Source of the DNA: Pseudoalteromonas sp. OOF1S-7
GTDB lineage: Bacteria; Pseudomonadota; Gammaproteobacteria; Enterobacterales; Alteromonadaceae
NCBI RefSeq assembly: GCF_022347765.1
Contig: NZ_JAKRFZ010000028.1
Span: 1 to 44,501, forward strand
Length of the DNA stretch: 44,501 nt
Reading direction: 5' to 3'
Each line of letters starts with the position of its first letter. Positions within the stretch are counted from its first letter, which is position 1. Below, piece after piece: positions 17,279 to 25,621 of the stretch. The notes beneath the pieces were generated by a model. It was not told the origin of the DNA. It searched no databases and saw only the letters and a program-made list of their open reading frames with translations. The translations under genes were made by a program, and so were the position numbers.

Positions 17279-18127
17279 ATGGACTTAATCAATTTTCGGG
17301 TAGGGAAAAAAACCATTTCACTTAAGATACTGGATATTCTGCTGACAGAGCGCTACGAAGGTAACCTCACCTCTTTGCCCAACGACAACCCCAGCTTTAT
17401 GGGAGTAAAGGATTATATGGGCACACCAACGCCCATTTTCGACCTCGGTTTGATATTGAATAATCAATCTTCCTACGACATTAACAAGTCTCTGGTCACT
17501 ATGTTGCAGGAACGGGAACAAGATCAGAAAGCCTGGCTGGCAGAGCTGGAACGCTGTATATACAACGATCAGCCCTTTACGCAAGCCAAAGACCCCAAGC
17601 AATCTGCGTTTGGTAAATGGTACTACAGCTTTAAAACGGATAATGAAGACTTACGCACGTTGTTGGCGCGCTTTGAGGAGCCCCACAATAAACTCCATGC
17701 GCTGGCCGATAAGCTACTCACCATTAATGCCAAGGGTGATAAAAATGAGGCCCTGCGATTGCTGGAAAAAGAAAAGGCGACCACCTTTATGAAGCTGATC
17801 CGCCTGTTTGAGTCGGCCCGGGATCAAATCATTCTGGACCACAAGCCCATTATCGTCTTCACCACCCAGGATGGTCAGCAGCCACACATTGGCCTGTTGG
17901 TCGATCAGGTCGAAGACAACATTCACTGCGATGAGTCGGACATCAAGTCTCTGCATGAAATGACCAGCATGGGATTTGAGATTGACCCTCAGACTCGCAA
18001 GATGATGAAAGGCTTAATTAAACAGGGAGAGCAACATAGCCTGGTGCTCGACCCCAGTGCCATCTTTCGACCTGATCACTTGCAAGACTATGAGCCGGAA
18101 GAAACCGAGGCCTATGGTTTGTTCTGA
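17279..18127 (+). CDS. CheW-like protein with an inserted CZB-like domain
   Basis: 282 residues. Residues 1-65 (LINFRVGKKTISLKILDIL... GVKDYMGTPTPIFDLG) match the first half of a CheW domain and residues 190-270 (IIVFTTQDGQQPHIGLLVDQVED) the second half. Between them lies a helical segment with the C-terminal pattern of a chemoreceptor zinc-binding (CZB) domain, SAFGKWYY followed by EEPHNKLHALA. The HxxxH pair is kept, but the CZB Cys is Ser and the first His is absent in QKAW. A chemotaxis or array-associated role is likely; zinc binding is doubtful. A bidirectional terminator follows. Confidence 0.75.
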   Translation: MDLINFRVGKKTISLKILDILLTERYEGNLTSLPNDNPSFMGVKDYMGTPTPIFDLGLILNNQSSYDINKSLVTMLQEREQDQKAWLAELERCIYNDQPFTQAKDPKQSAFGKWYYSFKTDNEDLRTLLARFEEPHNKLHALADKLLTINAKGDKNEALRLLEKEKATTFMKLIRLFESARDQIILDHKPIIVFTTQDGQQPHIGLLVDQVEDNIHCDESDIKSLHEMTSMGFEIDPQTRKMMKGLIKQGEQHSLVLDPSAIFRPDHLQDYEPEETEAYGLF

Positions 18128-18192
18128 ATATTCAGTGCTGGTAACCATGAAATGCCCCGCATGGGCTGTGCTAACACATTCGTTATAGCAAT

Positions 18193-18220
18193 AAAAAACG
18201 CCGCAAATGCGGCGTTTTTT
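18193..18220. terminator. Bidirectional terminator between the CheW-like gene and typA
   Basis: AACGCCGC (18197-18204) pairs with GCGGCGTT (18209-18216) around AAAT; an A-run before and a T-run after the stem give U tracts on both strands. It separates two convergent genes. Confidence 0.92.
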
Positions 18221-18240
18221 AGTATTCGTCAAGTAATTAC

Positions 18241-20061
18241 TTACTTGGCCTGACGGCTCGCGCGCTTACGCTCGCTTTCAGTCAGTAGCTTCTTACGAAT
18301 ACGGATGCTTTCTGGTGTTACTTCTACCAGCTCGTCATCATCGATGAACTCAAGCGCTTGCTCAAGCGTCATGATGATAGGCGGTACCAGGTTCTGTGCT
18401 TCGTCAGTACCAGATGCACGTACGTTGGTCAGCTGCTTACCTTTCAGGGCGTTAACAGTCAGGTCGTTATCACGTGCGTGAATACCGATGATCATACCTT
18501 CGTATACTTCAACACCGTGACCGATGAACAGCTTACCACGGTCCTGCAGGTTGAACAGGGCGTTGGTTAGTGCTTTACCCGCTGCGTTTGCGATCAGTAC
18601 ACCGTTCTTACGTTGACCAATGTTACCGCCTTTGTGCGGGCCGTAGTGATCGAATGTGTGGTACATCAGACCAGAACCTGAAGTCAGTGTCATAAAATCA
18701 GTCTGGAAGCCGATCAGGCCACGAGAAGGCATGATGAAATCCATACGGATACGGCCTTTACCATCAGGTGCCATGTCGGTCATTTCTGCTTTACGCAGAC
18801 CCAGTTGCTCCATGATTGAGCCCTGGTGCTCTTCCTGTACGTCAACCGTGACCGTCTCATACGGTTCTTCCAGCTGACCGTCTACTTCGCGCAGGATTAC
18901 CTCTGGGCGAGATACCGCCAGCTCGTAGCCTTCACGACGCATGTTTTCAATCAGGATACCTAAGTGCAGTTCACCACGGCCAGATACGCGGAAGCTATCC
19001 GGGTTATCTGTTTCTTCAACGCGCAGTGCAACGTTGTGTACCAGTTCTGCCTGAAGACGCTCAAGGATGTTACGTGAAGTAACGAATTTACCTTCCTGAC
19101 CTGAGAACGGAGACGTGTTTACAGAGAACGTCATGGTTACTGTAGGCTCATCAACAGACAGCGCCGGCAATGCTTCGACCGCATTCACATCACACACAGT
19201 GTCAGAGATTTTCAGCTCGCCCAGACCTGTGATAGCGATGATGTCGCCCGCCTGTGCTTCTTCTGCTTCGTGACGATCAAGACCCAGATAAGTCAGAACC
19301 TGACCTACTTTGCCGTTACGTGTTTTGCCATCGGCACCAACGATCGTTACTTGCTGGTTGACTTTAACCGTACCACGCTTGATACGACCTACACCGATTA
19401 CACCGATGTAAGAGTTGTAGTCCAGCTGAGAGATCTGCATCTGGAACGCGCCTTCTGGATCTGCGTCTGGCTTTTCTACCTGCTCAACAATGGCTTCGAA
19501 CATTGGCTGCATGTTGTCTGACGGCTCGTCCAGGTCCAGCGTCGCCCAACCATTGATGGCGGATGCATAGATAACCTGGAAGTCAAGCTGCTCGTCAGTC
19601 GCGCCCAGGTTATCGAACAGGTCAAATACCTGATCCATTACCCAGTCAGGACGTGCACCTGGCTTGTCGATCTTGTTGATAACAACAATAGGCTTCAGAC
19701 CCAGCGCGAATGCTTTTTGCGTTACGAAACGCGTTTGCGGCATCGGACCTTCCTGGGCATCAACCAGTAGCAATACTGAGTCAACCATTGAAAGTACACG
19801 CTCTACCTCACCACCAAAGTCGGCGTGTCCCGGGGTGTCTACGATATTGATGTGGTAATCATTCCACTCGATGGCGGTGTTTTTCGCCAGAATGGTAATG
19901 CCACGCTCTTTTTCAATATCATTCGAGTCCATGACACGCTCTTCGTTGCCACCGCGTGTCTCTAATGTGCCAGATTGTTCCAGCAGCTTATCGACTAGGG
20001 TAGTTTTACCATGGTCAACGTGCGCGATGATCGCGATATTTCTTAACTTTTCAATGCTCAT
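18241..20061 (-). CDS. typA: Ribosome-associated GTPase TypA/BipA
   Basis: 606 residues, the normal length. The translational GTPase domain shows G1 AHVDHGKT (residues 13-20), a DTPGHADFGGEVERV switch II and NKID. EF-G-like beta-barrel and alpha/beta domains and the BipA-specific C-terminal domain (SGTDEAQNLVPPIIMTLEQALEFIDDDE) follow. BipA assists 50S subunit assembly at low temperature and stress adaptation. It is divergent from glnA, as in many gammaproteobacteria including E. coli, and is preceded by its own promoter. Confidence 0.98.
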   Translation of the reverse strand: MSIEKLRNIAIIAHVDHGKTTLVDKLLEQSGTLETRGGNEERVMDSNDIEKERGITILAKNTAIEWNDYHINIVDTPGHADFGGEVERVLSMVDSVLLLVDAQEGPMPQTRFVTQKAFALGLKPIVVINKIDKPGARPDWVMDQVFDLFDNLGATDEQLDFQVIYASAINGWATLDLDEPSDNMQPMFEAIVEQVEKPDADPEGAFQMQISQLDYNSYIGVIGVGRIKRGTVKVNQQVTIVGADGKTRNGKVGQVLTYLGLDRHEAEEAQAGDIIAITGLGELKISDTVCDVNAVEALPALSVDEPTVTMTFSVNTSPFSGQEGKFVTSRNILERLQAELVHNVALRVEETDNPDSFRVSGRGELHLGILIENMRREGYELAVSRPEVILREVDGQLEEPYETVTVDVQEEHQGSIMEQLGLRKAEMTDMAPDGKGRIRMDFIMPSRGLIGFQTDFMTLTSGSGLMYHTFDHYGPHKGGNIGQRKNGVLIANAAGKALTNALFNLQDRGKLFIGHGVEVYEGMIIGIHARDNDLTVNALKGKQLTNVRASGTDEAQNLVPPIIMTLEQALEFIDDDELVEVTPESIRIRKKLLTESERKRASRQAK

Positions 20062-20153
20062 ATTTTTACTCAGAGAAGTTGGCCCTCAGTGATCCTAGTC
20101 GAATCGCGCAAAAATGCGCACCTAAGATGCCGATCCACAATTAAAGGTCGCGT

Positions 20154-20182
20154 ATTATCCCCTAATAATGTGACAGATGAAA
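20154..20182 (-). promoter_or_regulatory. Candidate sigma-70 promoter of typA
   Basis: The minus strand reads TTTCAT (20177-20182), 17 nt, GATAAT (20154-20159). The implied leader is about 85 nt and contains a GCGCA-TTTT-TGCGC stem. Confidence 0.5.
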
Positions 20183-20286
20183 GTTTATCCAGCTTTTTTT
20201 TACAGCCCGGGCCATGAAATGCGCAAAGTCTGCTGTTTTGTCGCTCCACAGTCACAGCCATGTGCTACAGTGAAATCATTGCGCAG

Positions 20287-20303
20287 CGCACCAGGGTGGT
20301 GCG
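20287..20303 (+). promoter_or_regulatory. NtrC-type enhancer site 1 of glnA
   Basis: CGCACC-AGGGT-GGTGCG is a near-perfect dyad of the TGCACC-N5-GGTGCA class bound by NtrC (GlnG). It sits about 130 bp upstream of the expected sigma-54 start site. Its centre is 33 bp, about three helical turns, from site 2. Confidence 0.82.
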
Positions 20304-20319
20304 AATTTCAATATTAACG

Positions 20320-20336
20320 CGCACCAACTTGGTGCA
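20320..20336 (+). promoter_or_regulatory. NtrC-type enhancer site 2 of glnA
   Basis: CGCACC-AACTT-GGTGCA, 33 bp from site 1 centre to centre. The pair reproduces the geometry of the E. coli glnA enhancer, where two NtrC dimers are about three turns apart. Confidence 0.85.
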
Positions 20337-20397
20337 GATTAAGGCTCAATACATTACAGGAAAAAATAATCCCTTTATTAACAATGCATTGTAAAAC

Positions 20398-20413
20398 TGG
20401 CACGAATAACGCT
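20398..20413 (+). promoter_or_regulatory. Sigma-54 promoter of glnA
   Basis: TGGCACGAATAACGCT has the invariant GG (20399-20400) and GC (20411-20412) with exactly 10 nt between them, as in -24/-12 promoters; the -12 half is weak (ACGC instead of TTGC). It lies 60-75 nt upstream of the glnA start and downstream of two NtrC sites. The rest of the 20062-20472 gap holds the typA promoter and no gene. Confidence 0.82.
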
Positions 20414-20472
20414 TAGTAGTGCGCAAATGCAGAGCACTGCAACAAAAAATAACCCTACGAGTCGGAGGACAC

Positions 20473-21879
20473 ATGTCACAATCGGTTTTAGACCTTATTA
20501 AAGAACACGACGTTAAATTCGTTGATTTACGTTTCACGGATACCAAAGGTAAAGAGCAACACGTTTCTATTCCTCATCACCAGGCCGATGAAGACTTCTT
20601 TGAAGACGGCAAGATGTTCGACGGCTCGTCTATCGCAGGCTGGAAAGGCATTAACGAATCAGACATGGTCCTGATGCCGGATGCCTCTACCGCTAAACTG
20701 GACCCTTTCTCAGAAGAAACCACACTGATCGTACGTTGTGACGTACTTGAGCCATCAACCATGCAAGGTTATGAGCGTGATCCGCGTTCTGTAGCAAAAC
20801 GTGCAGAAGACTACATGCGCTCTACTGGTATTGCGGACACCGTGTTGTTCGGCCCTGAGCCTGAGTTCTTCCTGTTTGACGACGTGAAGTTCAAAACTGA
20901 TATGTCTGGCTCTATGTACAAAATTGATGCCCAGGAAGCAAGCTGGAACTCAGACAGAAGCTATGAAGAAGGCAACATGGGTCACCGTCCAGGCGTAAAA
21001 GGCGGTTATTTCCCGGTTGCACCGGTAGATTCATCAGGTGACTGGCGTAGTGCGACCTGTCTGGTTCTGGAAGAAATGGGTCAGGTTGTTGAAGCGCACC
21101 ACCACGAAGTAGCCACTGCCGGTCAGAACGAGATCGCAACACGCTTTAATACTATGGTGATCAAGGCTGACGAAATTCAGGAAATGAAATACGTTATCCA
21201 CAACATGGCGCACCTGTATGGCAAGACAGCGACCTTTATGCCTAAGCCTGTGGTAGGCGACAATGGCTCTGGTATGCACTGTCACCAGTCACTGGGTAAA
21301 GATGGCAAAAACATCTTTGCTGGCGACAAGTACGGCGGTCTGTCTGAAGAAGCGCTTTACTATATCGGTGGTATCATCAAGCACGCCAAAGCCATCAACG
21401 CATTTGCAAACGCTTCTACCAACTCGTACAAGCGTCTGGTACCTGGCTTCGAAGCACCTGTTATGCTTGCTTACTCAGCACGTAACCGTTCAGCGTCTAT
21501 CCGCATTCCGGTTGTACCGTCTGAAAAAGCACGTCGTATTGAAGTACGCTTCCCGGATCCAACTGCGAACCCTTACCTGGCGTTCTCTGCCATGCTAATG
21601 GCTGGCCTTGATGGTATCAAAAACAAGATCCACCCTGGCGATGCGATGGACAAAGACCTATATGACCTGCCAGCAGAAGAAGCAGCAGAGATCCCGACTG
21701 TTGCCTCATCACTGCAAGAAGCGCTGGATTCTCTGGATGCAGATCGTGAGTTCCTGACTCAGGGCGGTGTATTCACTGACGACCTGATTGATGCATACAT
21801 CGCATTGAAATCTCAGGAAGTTGAGAAGCTAAACATGACAACTCACCCGGTTGAGTTCGAAATGTACTACAGCGTATAA
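20473..21879 (+). CDS. glnA: Glutamine synthetase type I
   Basis: 468 residues (E. coli 469). It makes glutamine from glutamate, ammonia and ATP and works as a cytoplasmic dodecamer. The start is ATG 20473, 3 nt after CGGAGGAC; the reading frame is open further upstream (to 20419) but without homology. Visible motifs are the beta-grasp FDGSSIAGW, the GPEPEFFLFD metal-binding segment, KPVVGDNGSGMHCHQSL and the adenylylation Tyr397 in DLYDLPAEE, which means control by GlnE is possible. NtrC sites and a sigma-54 promoter precede it, and a terminator follows. Confidence 0.98.
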   Translation: MSQSVLDLIKEHDVKFVDLRFTDTKGKEQHVSIPHHQADEDFFEDGKMFDGSSIAGWKGINESDMVLMPDASTAKLDPFSEETTLIVRCDVLEPSTMQGYERDPRSVAKRAEDYMRSTGIADTVLFGPEPEFFLFDDVKFKTDMSGSMYKIDAQEASWNSDRSYEEGNMGHRPGVKGGYFPVAPVDSSGDWRSATCLVLEEMGQVVEAHHHEVATAGQNEIATRFNTMVIKADEIQEMKYVIHNMAHLYGKTATFMPKPVVGDNGSGMHCHQSLGKDGKNIFAGDKYGGLSEEALYYIGGIIKHAKAINAFANASTNSYKRLVPGFEAPVMLAYSARNRSASIRIPVVPSEKARRIEVRFPDPTANPYLAFSAMLMAGLDGIKNKIHPGDAMDKDLYDLPAEEAAEIPTVASSLQEALDSLDADREFLTQGGVFTDDLIDAYIALKSQEVEKLNMTTHPVEFEMYYSV

Positions 21880-22032
21880 ATTTGTTTTCAGTATTTCGGT
21901 GTGTGCAGGCCGTTAAGGTATGCACACTGCGCAATCCGGAATGCTTATTTCAGCCGCATGTCGCTCATTGTTCAGTCGCCTGAGCAGTTAAAGAACTGGC
22001 TGACTCTGCGCTCTTAAATCATATGTGTTCTC

Positions 22033-22055
22033 AAGCCCGCATTGCGGGCTTTTTT
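22033..22055 (+). terminator. Terminator of glnA
   Basis: AAGCCCGC (22033-22040) pairs with GCGGGCTT (22044-22051) and is followed by a T run to 22055. It sits about 150 nt after the glnA stop, so the downstream DUF4124-ntrBC genes depend on read-through or their own promoters. Confidence 0.9.
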
Positions 22056-22136
22056 CATACCGTTGCAATGGTAAACTTGCGCTAAAAGCACTAAAGTTAT
22101 AGCTGGTGATGTGCGTCTTTTGAGCAAGGTGAAATC

Positions 22137-22649
22137 GTGTTACGGCTTTATTGGGTGATTCTGTGTATGGTGTACAGCGGCAGTGCTGTATCAGATCAAA
22201 AAGTCTATCGCTGGAAAGACGAAAACGGCAACTGGGTTTACTCAGATGTGCCGAAAAAGGGCTCTGAGAAAGTCAAACTCAGTACCAATATGCTCACCAT
22301 GCCTGCCACGGATACCAGTATTCTGACCCCCACTCCAGCACCGCCCACAGTCACCTATCAGGCAAAAATTACTGCCCCCAGCGATCAGCAAACACTGCGA
22401 GAAAACAGTGGCAGCGTTTATGTGAATGGATTAGTGACACCCCGCTTTGCCAATGGCTTTCAGGTTCAGCTGTTTCTAAATGGCAAGGCCACTGGCGCAA
22501 AGCAAACCACGGCGTCTTTTGCATTACGTGATGTGCCCAGAGGGGAACACAAATTGCAGATGAAAGTATTTAATGACAAAGGCATGCTGGTTGCCCAAAG
22601 TGCAGTAACCACCTTTTTCCTGCACCGCGCCAGCGTGCTCAACCGTTGA
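22137..22649 (+). CDS. Secreted DUF4124 domain-containing protein
   Basis: 170 residues from a GTG start preceded by AAGGTG. A signal peptide (about residues 1-19, LYWVILCMVYSGSAVS) is followed by a DUF4124 domain with the QKVYRWKDENGNWVYSDVP core. The remaining part (about 80-165) looks like a small beta-sandwich that ends in HKLQMKVFNDKG. Function is unknown. A DUF4124 gene between glnA and ntrBC is a recurrent arrangement in Pseudomonas and Shewanella relatives, which suggests co-regulation with nitrogen status rather than a proven role. Confidence 0.85.
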   Translation: MLRLYWVILCMVYSGSAVSDQKVYRWKDENGNWVYSDVPKKGSEKVKLSTNMLTMPATDTSILTPTPAPPTVTYQAKITAPSDQQTLRENSGSVYVNGLVTPRFANGFQVQLFLNGKATGAKQTTASFALRDVPRGEHKLQMKVFNDKGMLVAQSAVTTFFLHRASVLNR

Positions 22650-22677
22650 TTATAATAACTGGTGTGCTAACCTGCTG

Positions 22678-22694
22678 TGCACCAACTTGGTGCA
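22678..22694 (+). promoter_or_regulatory. NtrC-type operator over the glnL ribosome-binding region
   Basis: TGCACC-AACTT-GGTGCA, a perfect 6+6 dyad, ends 12 nt before the glnL ATG, with the AAGGTGA Shine-Dalgarno overlapping its right edge. Bound NtrC would sit across the start of the ntrBC genes, consistent with the negative autoregulation known at the E. coli glnL promoter. Confidence 0.82.
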
Positions 22695-22706
22695 AGGTGA
22701 TCCAAT

Positions 22707-23768
22707 ATGGCACAACCCGCCTCTGAACTAATACACGAGTTATGGCAAAATCTCTCCACCGCGGTGATCTTACTGACCGAAGATCTAACCATTTATTTTG
22801 CCAACAACAGTGCCAGCGAACTGCTTGGGCTGGGCAGTAAACGCTTACTGAACCAACCTTTTGAAGCGATTTTTCATCACCATATGATCGACATGAAACG
22901 GCTCCAGCGTTACGTACTGGACGATGGCGTCGATTGCCAGCAGCACAAGGTTGACGTGGTCTTCATCGATAATCGCGCCAGCACACTGAACCTGTTTGCG
23001 CGTCGTTTTATGTTTGCAGATCGGGCTTTTATCCAGCTTGAATGTCGCCGTATCGACGAGGAGCTGCGCTTTGACCAGGCCTTTAATCAGGCACACCAGT
23101 ATCAGGCTGCCCGCAACCTGATCCGCGGACTGGCGCACGAAATAAAAAATCCACTCGGCGGGATCCGAGGAGCGGCGCAATTATTGCAGTACGAAGTACA
23201 GCAGGAAGAACGTGATGAGTGCGCCGAGTTAATCATTGAGCAGGCTGACCGCCTGACCGAACTGGTGGACAGGCTACTGGGACCCAATGAATTGCCCCGA
23301 AAGGAGCCCTGTAATGTCCACCGTATGCTGGAATCGGTGATCCGACTGAGTGAACTCGATGGTGCACCCGGGATCCGACTGGTCAAAGACTACGACCCCA
23401 GTATCCCGGATGTGATTATGGACGAAGCCAAGATCCAGCAGGTGGTACTCAATATTATTCGCAATGCACAACAAGCATTGGGTGAGCAAGGCGAGATCAA
23501 AGTATCGACCCGGATCCGACACAGGGTCAGACGTGGCAAGCAGCTGATGAAAAAAGCCTTACAGATCCGGATCACCGATAACGGGCCTGGTATTGCGCAG
23601 GAAATGCAGGCCACCTTGTTTTACCCTATGGTGACCAACAAGGAAGGCGGTTCAGGCTTAGGCTTGTCGATTGCCCAAACACTGGTCGAGCAACATCATG
23701 GCTTTATTGATTGTGACAGCTGGCCCGGCCATACCGAGTTTGCTATCTACCTGCCCTTTGAAGCATAA
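22707..23768 (+). CDS. glnL: Nitrogen regulation sensor histidine kinase NtrB
   Basis: 353 residues, soluble. A PAS domain (about 10-115) is followed by HisKA with the phospho-acceptor His144 in LAHEIKNPLGG, and an HATPase_c domain with IRNAQQAL (N box), ITDNGPGI (G1) and GGSGLGLSIAQ (G2). NtrB phosphorylates NtrC under nitrogen limitation and is switched by the PII protein GlnB. The gene is 53 nt upstream of glnG. A strong NtrC-type dyad overlaps its start. Confidence 0.97.
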   Translation: MAQPASELIHELWQNLSTAVILLTEDLTIYFANNSASELLGLGSKRLLNQPFEAIFHHHMIDMKRLQRYVLDDGVDCQQHKVDVVFIDNRASTLNLFARRFMFADRAFIQLECRRIDEELRFDQAFNQAHQYQAARNLIRGLAHEIKNPLGGIRGAAQLLQYEVQQEERDECAELIIEQADRLTELVDRLLGPNELPRKEPCNVHRMLESVIRLSELDGAPGIRLVKDYDPSIPDVIMDEAKIQQVVLNIIRNAQQALGEQGEIKVSTRIRHRVRRGKQLMKKALQIRITDNGPGIAQEMQATLFYPMVTNKEGGSGLGLSIAQTLVEQHHGFIDCDSWPGHTEFAIYLPFEA

Positions 23769-23821
23769 ACACATCGCACAGACGTGCGTTCGTAACCTAT
23801 TTTAAGAAGTGGGATGACACC

Positions 23822-25222
23822 ATGAAAAATGTTTGGCTTGTCGATGATGACGCATCTATTCGCTTTGTTCTGGAAAAAGCGCTGGCTCGCGCAGACTTTC
23901 AAACCGAGAGTTTCTCTAACGGCCAGGATGTGCTCACCGCACTGACCTATGACCAGCCAGCAGTGTTGATCTCTGATGTCAGAATGCCGGGCATGGATGG
24001 TATGGCCTTGCTGGAAGAGATTGCCGAGCAACATCCTAATCTGCCAGTGATCATCATGACCGCCCATTCCGATCTGGACTCCGCTGTCAATGCGTTTCAA
24101 AAAGGCGCCTTTGAATATCTGGCCAAACCGTTCGATCTGGATGAAGCCGTCTCCCTGGTGGCGCGCGCCTATCAGGCCAGTTCGCAAAATAACAAAGCCA
24201 AACGCCCCAGCAGCAACGGCAAACAACCCGATATCATCGGTGAAGCCCCGGCCATGCAAGAAGTTTTTCGGGCGATCGGTAAACTCTCCGTCTCCAGCAT
24301 GAGTGTGCTGATCAATGGTGAGTCGGGCACAGGTAAAGAGCTGGTTGCGGGGGCGCTGCACAATCACAGTCCGCGTCGTGAGCAGCCGTTTATCGCACTG
24401 AATATGGCAGCCATTCCCAAAGATCTGGTTGAATCGGAACTGTTTGGTCATGAGAAAGGCGCGTTTACCGGTGCCGACAGTATACGTCGTGGACGCTTTG
24501 AGCAAGCCAATGGCGGTACCCTGTTTCTGGATGAGATAGGTGACATGCCTCTGGATGTACAGACTCGTTTATTACGGGTGCTGGCCGATGGGGAGTTTTA
24601 TCGTGTGGGTGGGCATCACAGTGTCAAAGTGGGTGTCAGGATCATTGCAGCAACGCACCAGGATCTGGAGCGTCTGGTTGAACAGGGCGAGTTTCGTGAA
24701 GATCTGTTCCATCGTTTGAATGTCGTGCGGCTTAAACTGCCACCCCTGCGCGAACGCCGGGAGGACATTGCCAAGCTGAGTGAGAACTTTCTCGCGCGTA
24801 GTGCTAAAGAATTAAAAGTCCCTTGCAAAGTGCTAACTGCAGAAGCGTTAAGCGCGATGCAGGCATTTCACTGGCCAGGCAATGTGCGTCAGCTCGAAAA
24901 CAGTTGCCGCTGGTTAACGGTGATGGCACCGGGCGATATTATCAATGTCGCTGATCTACCGGAGGAGCTGAACCAGCCAATAAATGCCGCCGCAGCTGAG
25001 GTCATTGAGGGTGACTGGCTGGATGCCTTTCAACACTGGCTTGAACAGGAGCTGCATCAGGGCAAAGAAGACATCTGGCCTCAGGTACAGGCTCAGCTGG
25101 AGACCCGTTTGATTAAAACAGCACTGGCCGTGTGTCATGGTCATAAACAAGAAGCCGCCCTGAAAATTGGCTGGGGCCGCAATACCCTGACCCGTAAACT
25201 GAAAGAGCGAAACTTTACCTGA
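23822..25222 (+). CDS. glnG: Nitrogen regulation response regulator NtrC
   Basis: 466 residues. Receiver domain with Asp52 (LISDVRMPGMDG); AAA+ sigma-54 activation domain with Walker A GESGTGKE (166-173), the sigma-54-contacting GAFTGA loop (213-218) and Walker B TLFLDEIG (233-240); C-terminal Fis-type helix-turn-helix (AALKIGWGRNTLTRKLKER). Phosphorylated NtrC oligomerises on enhancer dyads and drives sigma-54 polymerase. Three such dyads are visible within 5 kb upstream. The gene follows glnL and ends the nitrogen block. Confidence 0.98.
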   Translation: MKNVWLVDDDASIRFVLEKALARADFQTESFSNGQDVLTALTYDQPAVLISDVRMPGMDGMALLEEIAEQHPNLPVIIMTAHSDLDSAVNAFQKGAFEYLAKPFDLDEAVSLVARAYQASSQNNKAKRPSSNGKQPDIIGEAPAMQEVFRAIGKLSVSSMSVLINGESGTGKELVAGALHNHSPRREQPFIALNMAAIPKDLVESELFGHEKGAFTGADSIRRGRFEQANGGTLFLDEIGDMPLDVQTRLLRVLADGEFYRVGGHHSVKVGVRIIAATHQDLERLVEQGEFREDLFHRLNVVRLKLPPLRERREDIAKLSENFLARSAKELKVPCKVLTAEALSAMQAFHWPGNVRQLENSCRWLTVMAPGDIINVADLPEELNQPINAAAAEVIEGDWLDAFQHWLEQELHQGKEDIWPQVQAQLETRLIKTALAVCHGHKQEAALKIGWGRNTLTRKLKERNFT

Positions 25223-25329
25223 GCAGTCGATCTTCTGTATGAAAAAACATCACTTGTTCCTGAAAGCTTGAAATCGTAATTTGAGCATGTGCTGTCGCAC
25301 ACACCATATACAACATTTAAGGAACGACT

Positions 25330-25506
25330 ATGCAAATCACATTACAGAAAAAATCGCTCAAACGCTTGAACAACAAAGCCCCACTGGCTCAGGAGCTAAC
25401 GCCAAAAGCCGCAGGTGGACAGTATGCCAGCTCGCCTTACAATCCGGGTTGTATGAGCTACCAGGGGCTGACATGTCCAACCTCGCCTTATGATCCAAAC
25501 TGCTAA
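25330..25506 (+). CDS. Double-glycine leader precursor peptide 1 (58 aa)
   Basis: A 58-residue peptide with an AAGGA site 6 nt before the ATG. The leader MQITLQKKSLKRLN resembles that of the second peptide at 26205 (M-x-[IL]-TL-x-KKS-[LI]-K-x-LN). PKAAGG at residues 25-30 looks like a Gly-Gly processing site. The 28-residue core has three Cys and an internal repeat, SSPYNPGC and TSPYDPNC. Short peptides of this design occur in Pseudoalteromonas and are suspected ribosomal natural-product precursors, but no C39 peptidase transporter or recognised modification enzyme is adjacent. Function is unassigned. Confidence 0.75.
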   Translation: MQITLQKKSLKRLNNKAPLAQELTPKAAGGQYASSPYNPGCMSYQGLTCPTSPYDPNC

Positions 25507-25518
25507 GTGGATACCTGA

Positions 25519-25540
25519 TTGCCGGGCACCAACCCGGCAA
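25519..25540 (+). other. Stable hairpin after peptide 1
   Basis: TTGCCGGG (25519-25526) pairs perfectly with CCCGGCAA (25533-25540) around CACCAA, 13 nt after the peptide 1 stop. No U tract follows, so it may be a 3'-end stabiliser or weak terminator that lets a short, abundant peptide transcript accumulate. Confidence 0.6.
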
Positions 25541-25621
25541 CTTCTGCGCCCGCCTCTCCCTTGACCCCACTACAAAAAGCAAGCACTATGCTGTCATCTA
25601 ATTCCGATCTTGCATTGTACA

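Noticed and set aside
25286..25299. TGTGC-TGTC-GCACA inverted repeat before peptide 1 as a regulator site
   Set aside because: Five-base arms with a GC-rich loop can arise by chance, and no promoter is placed convincingly around it.
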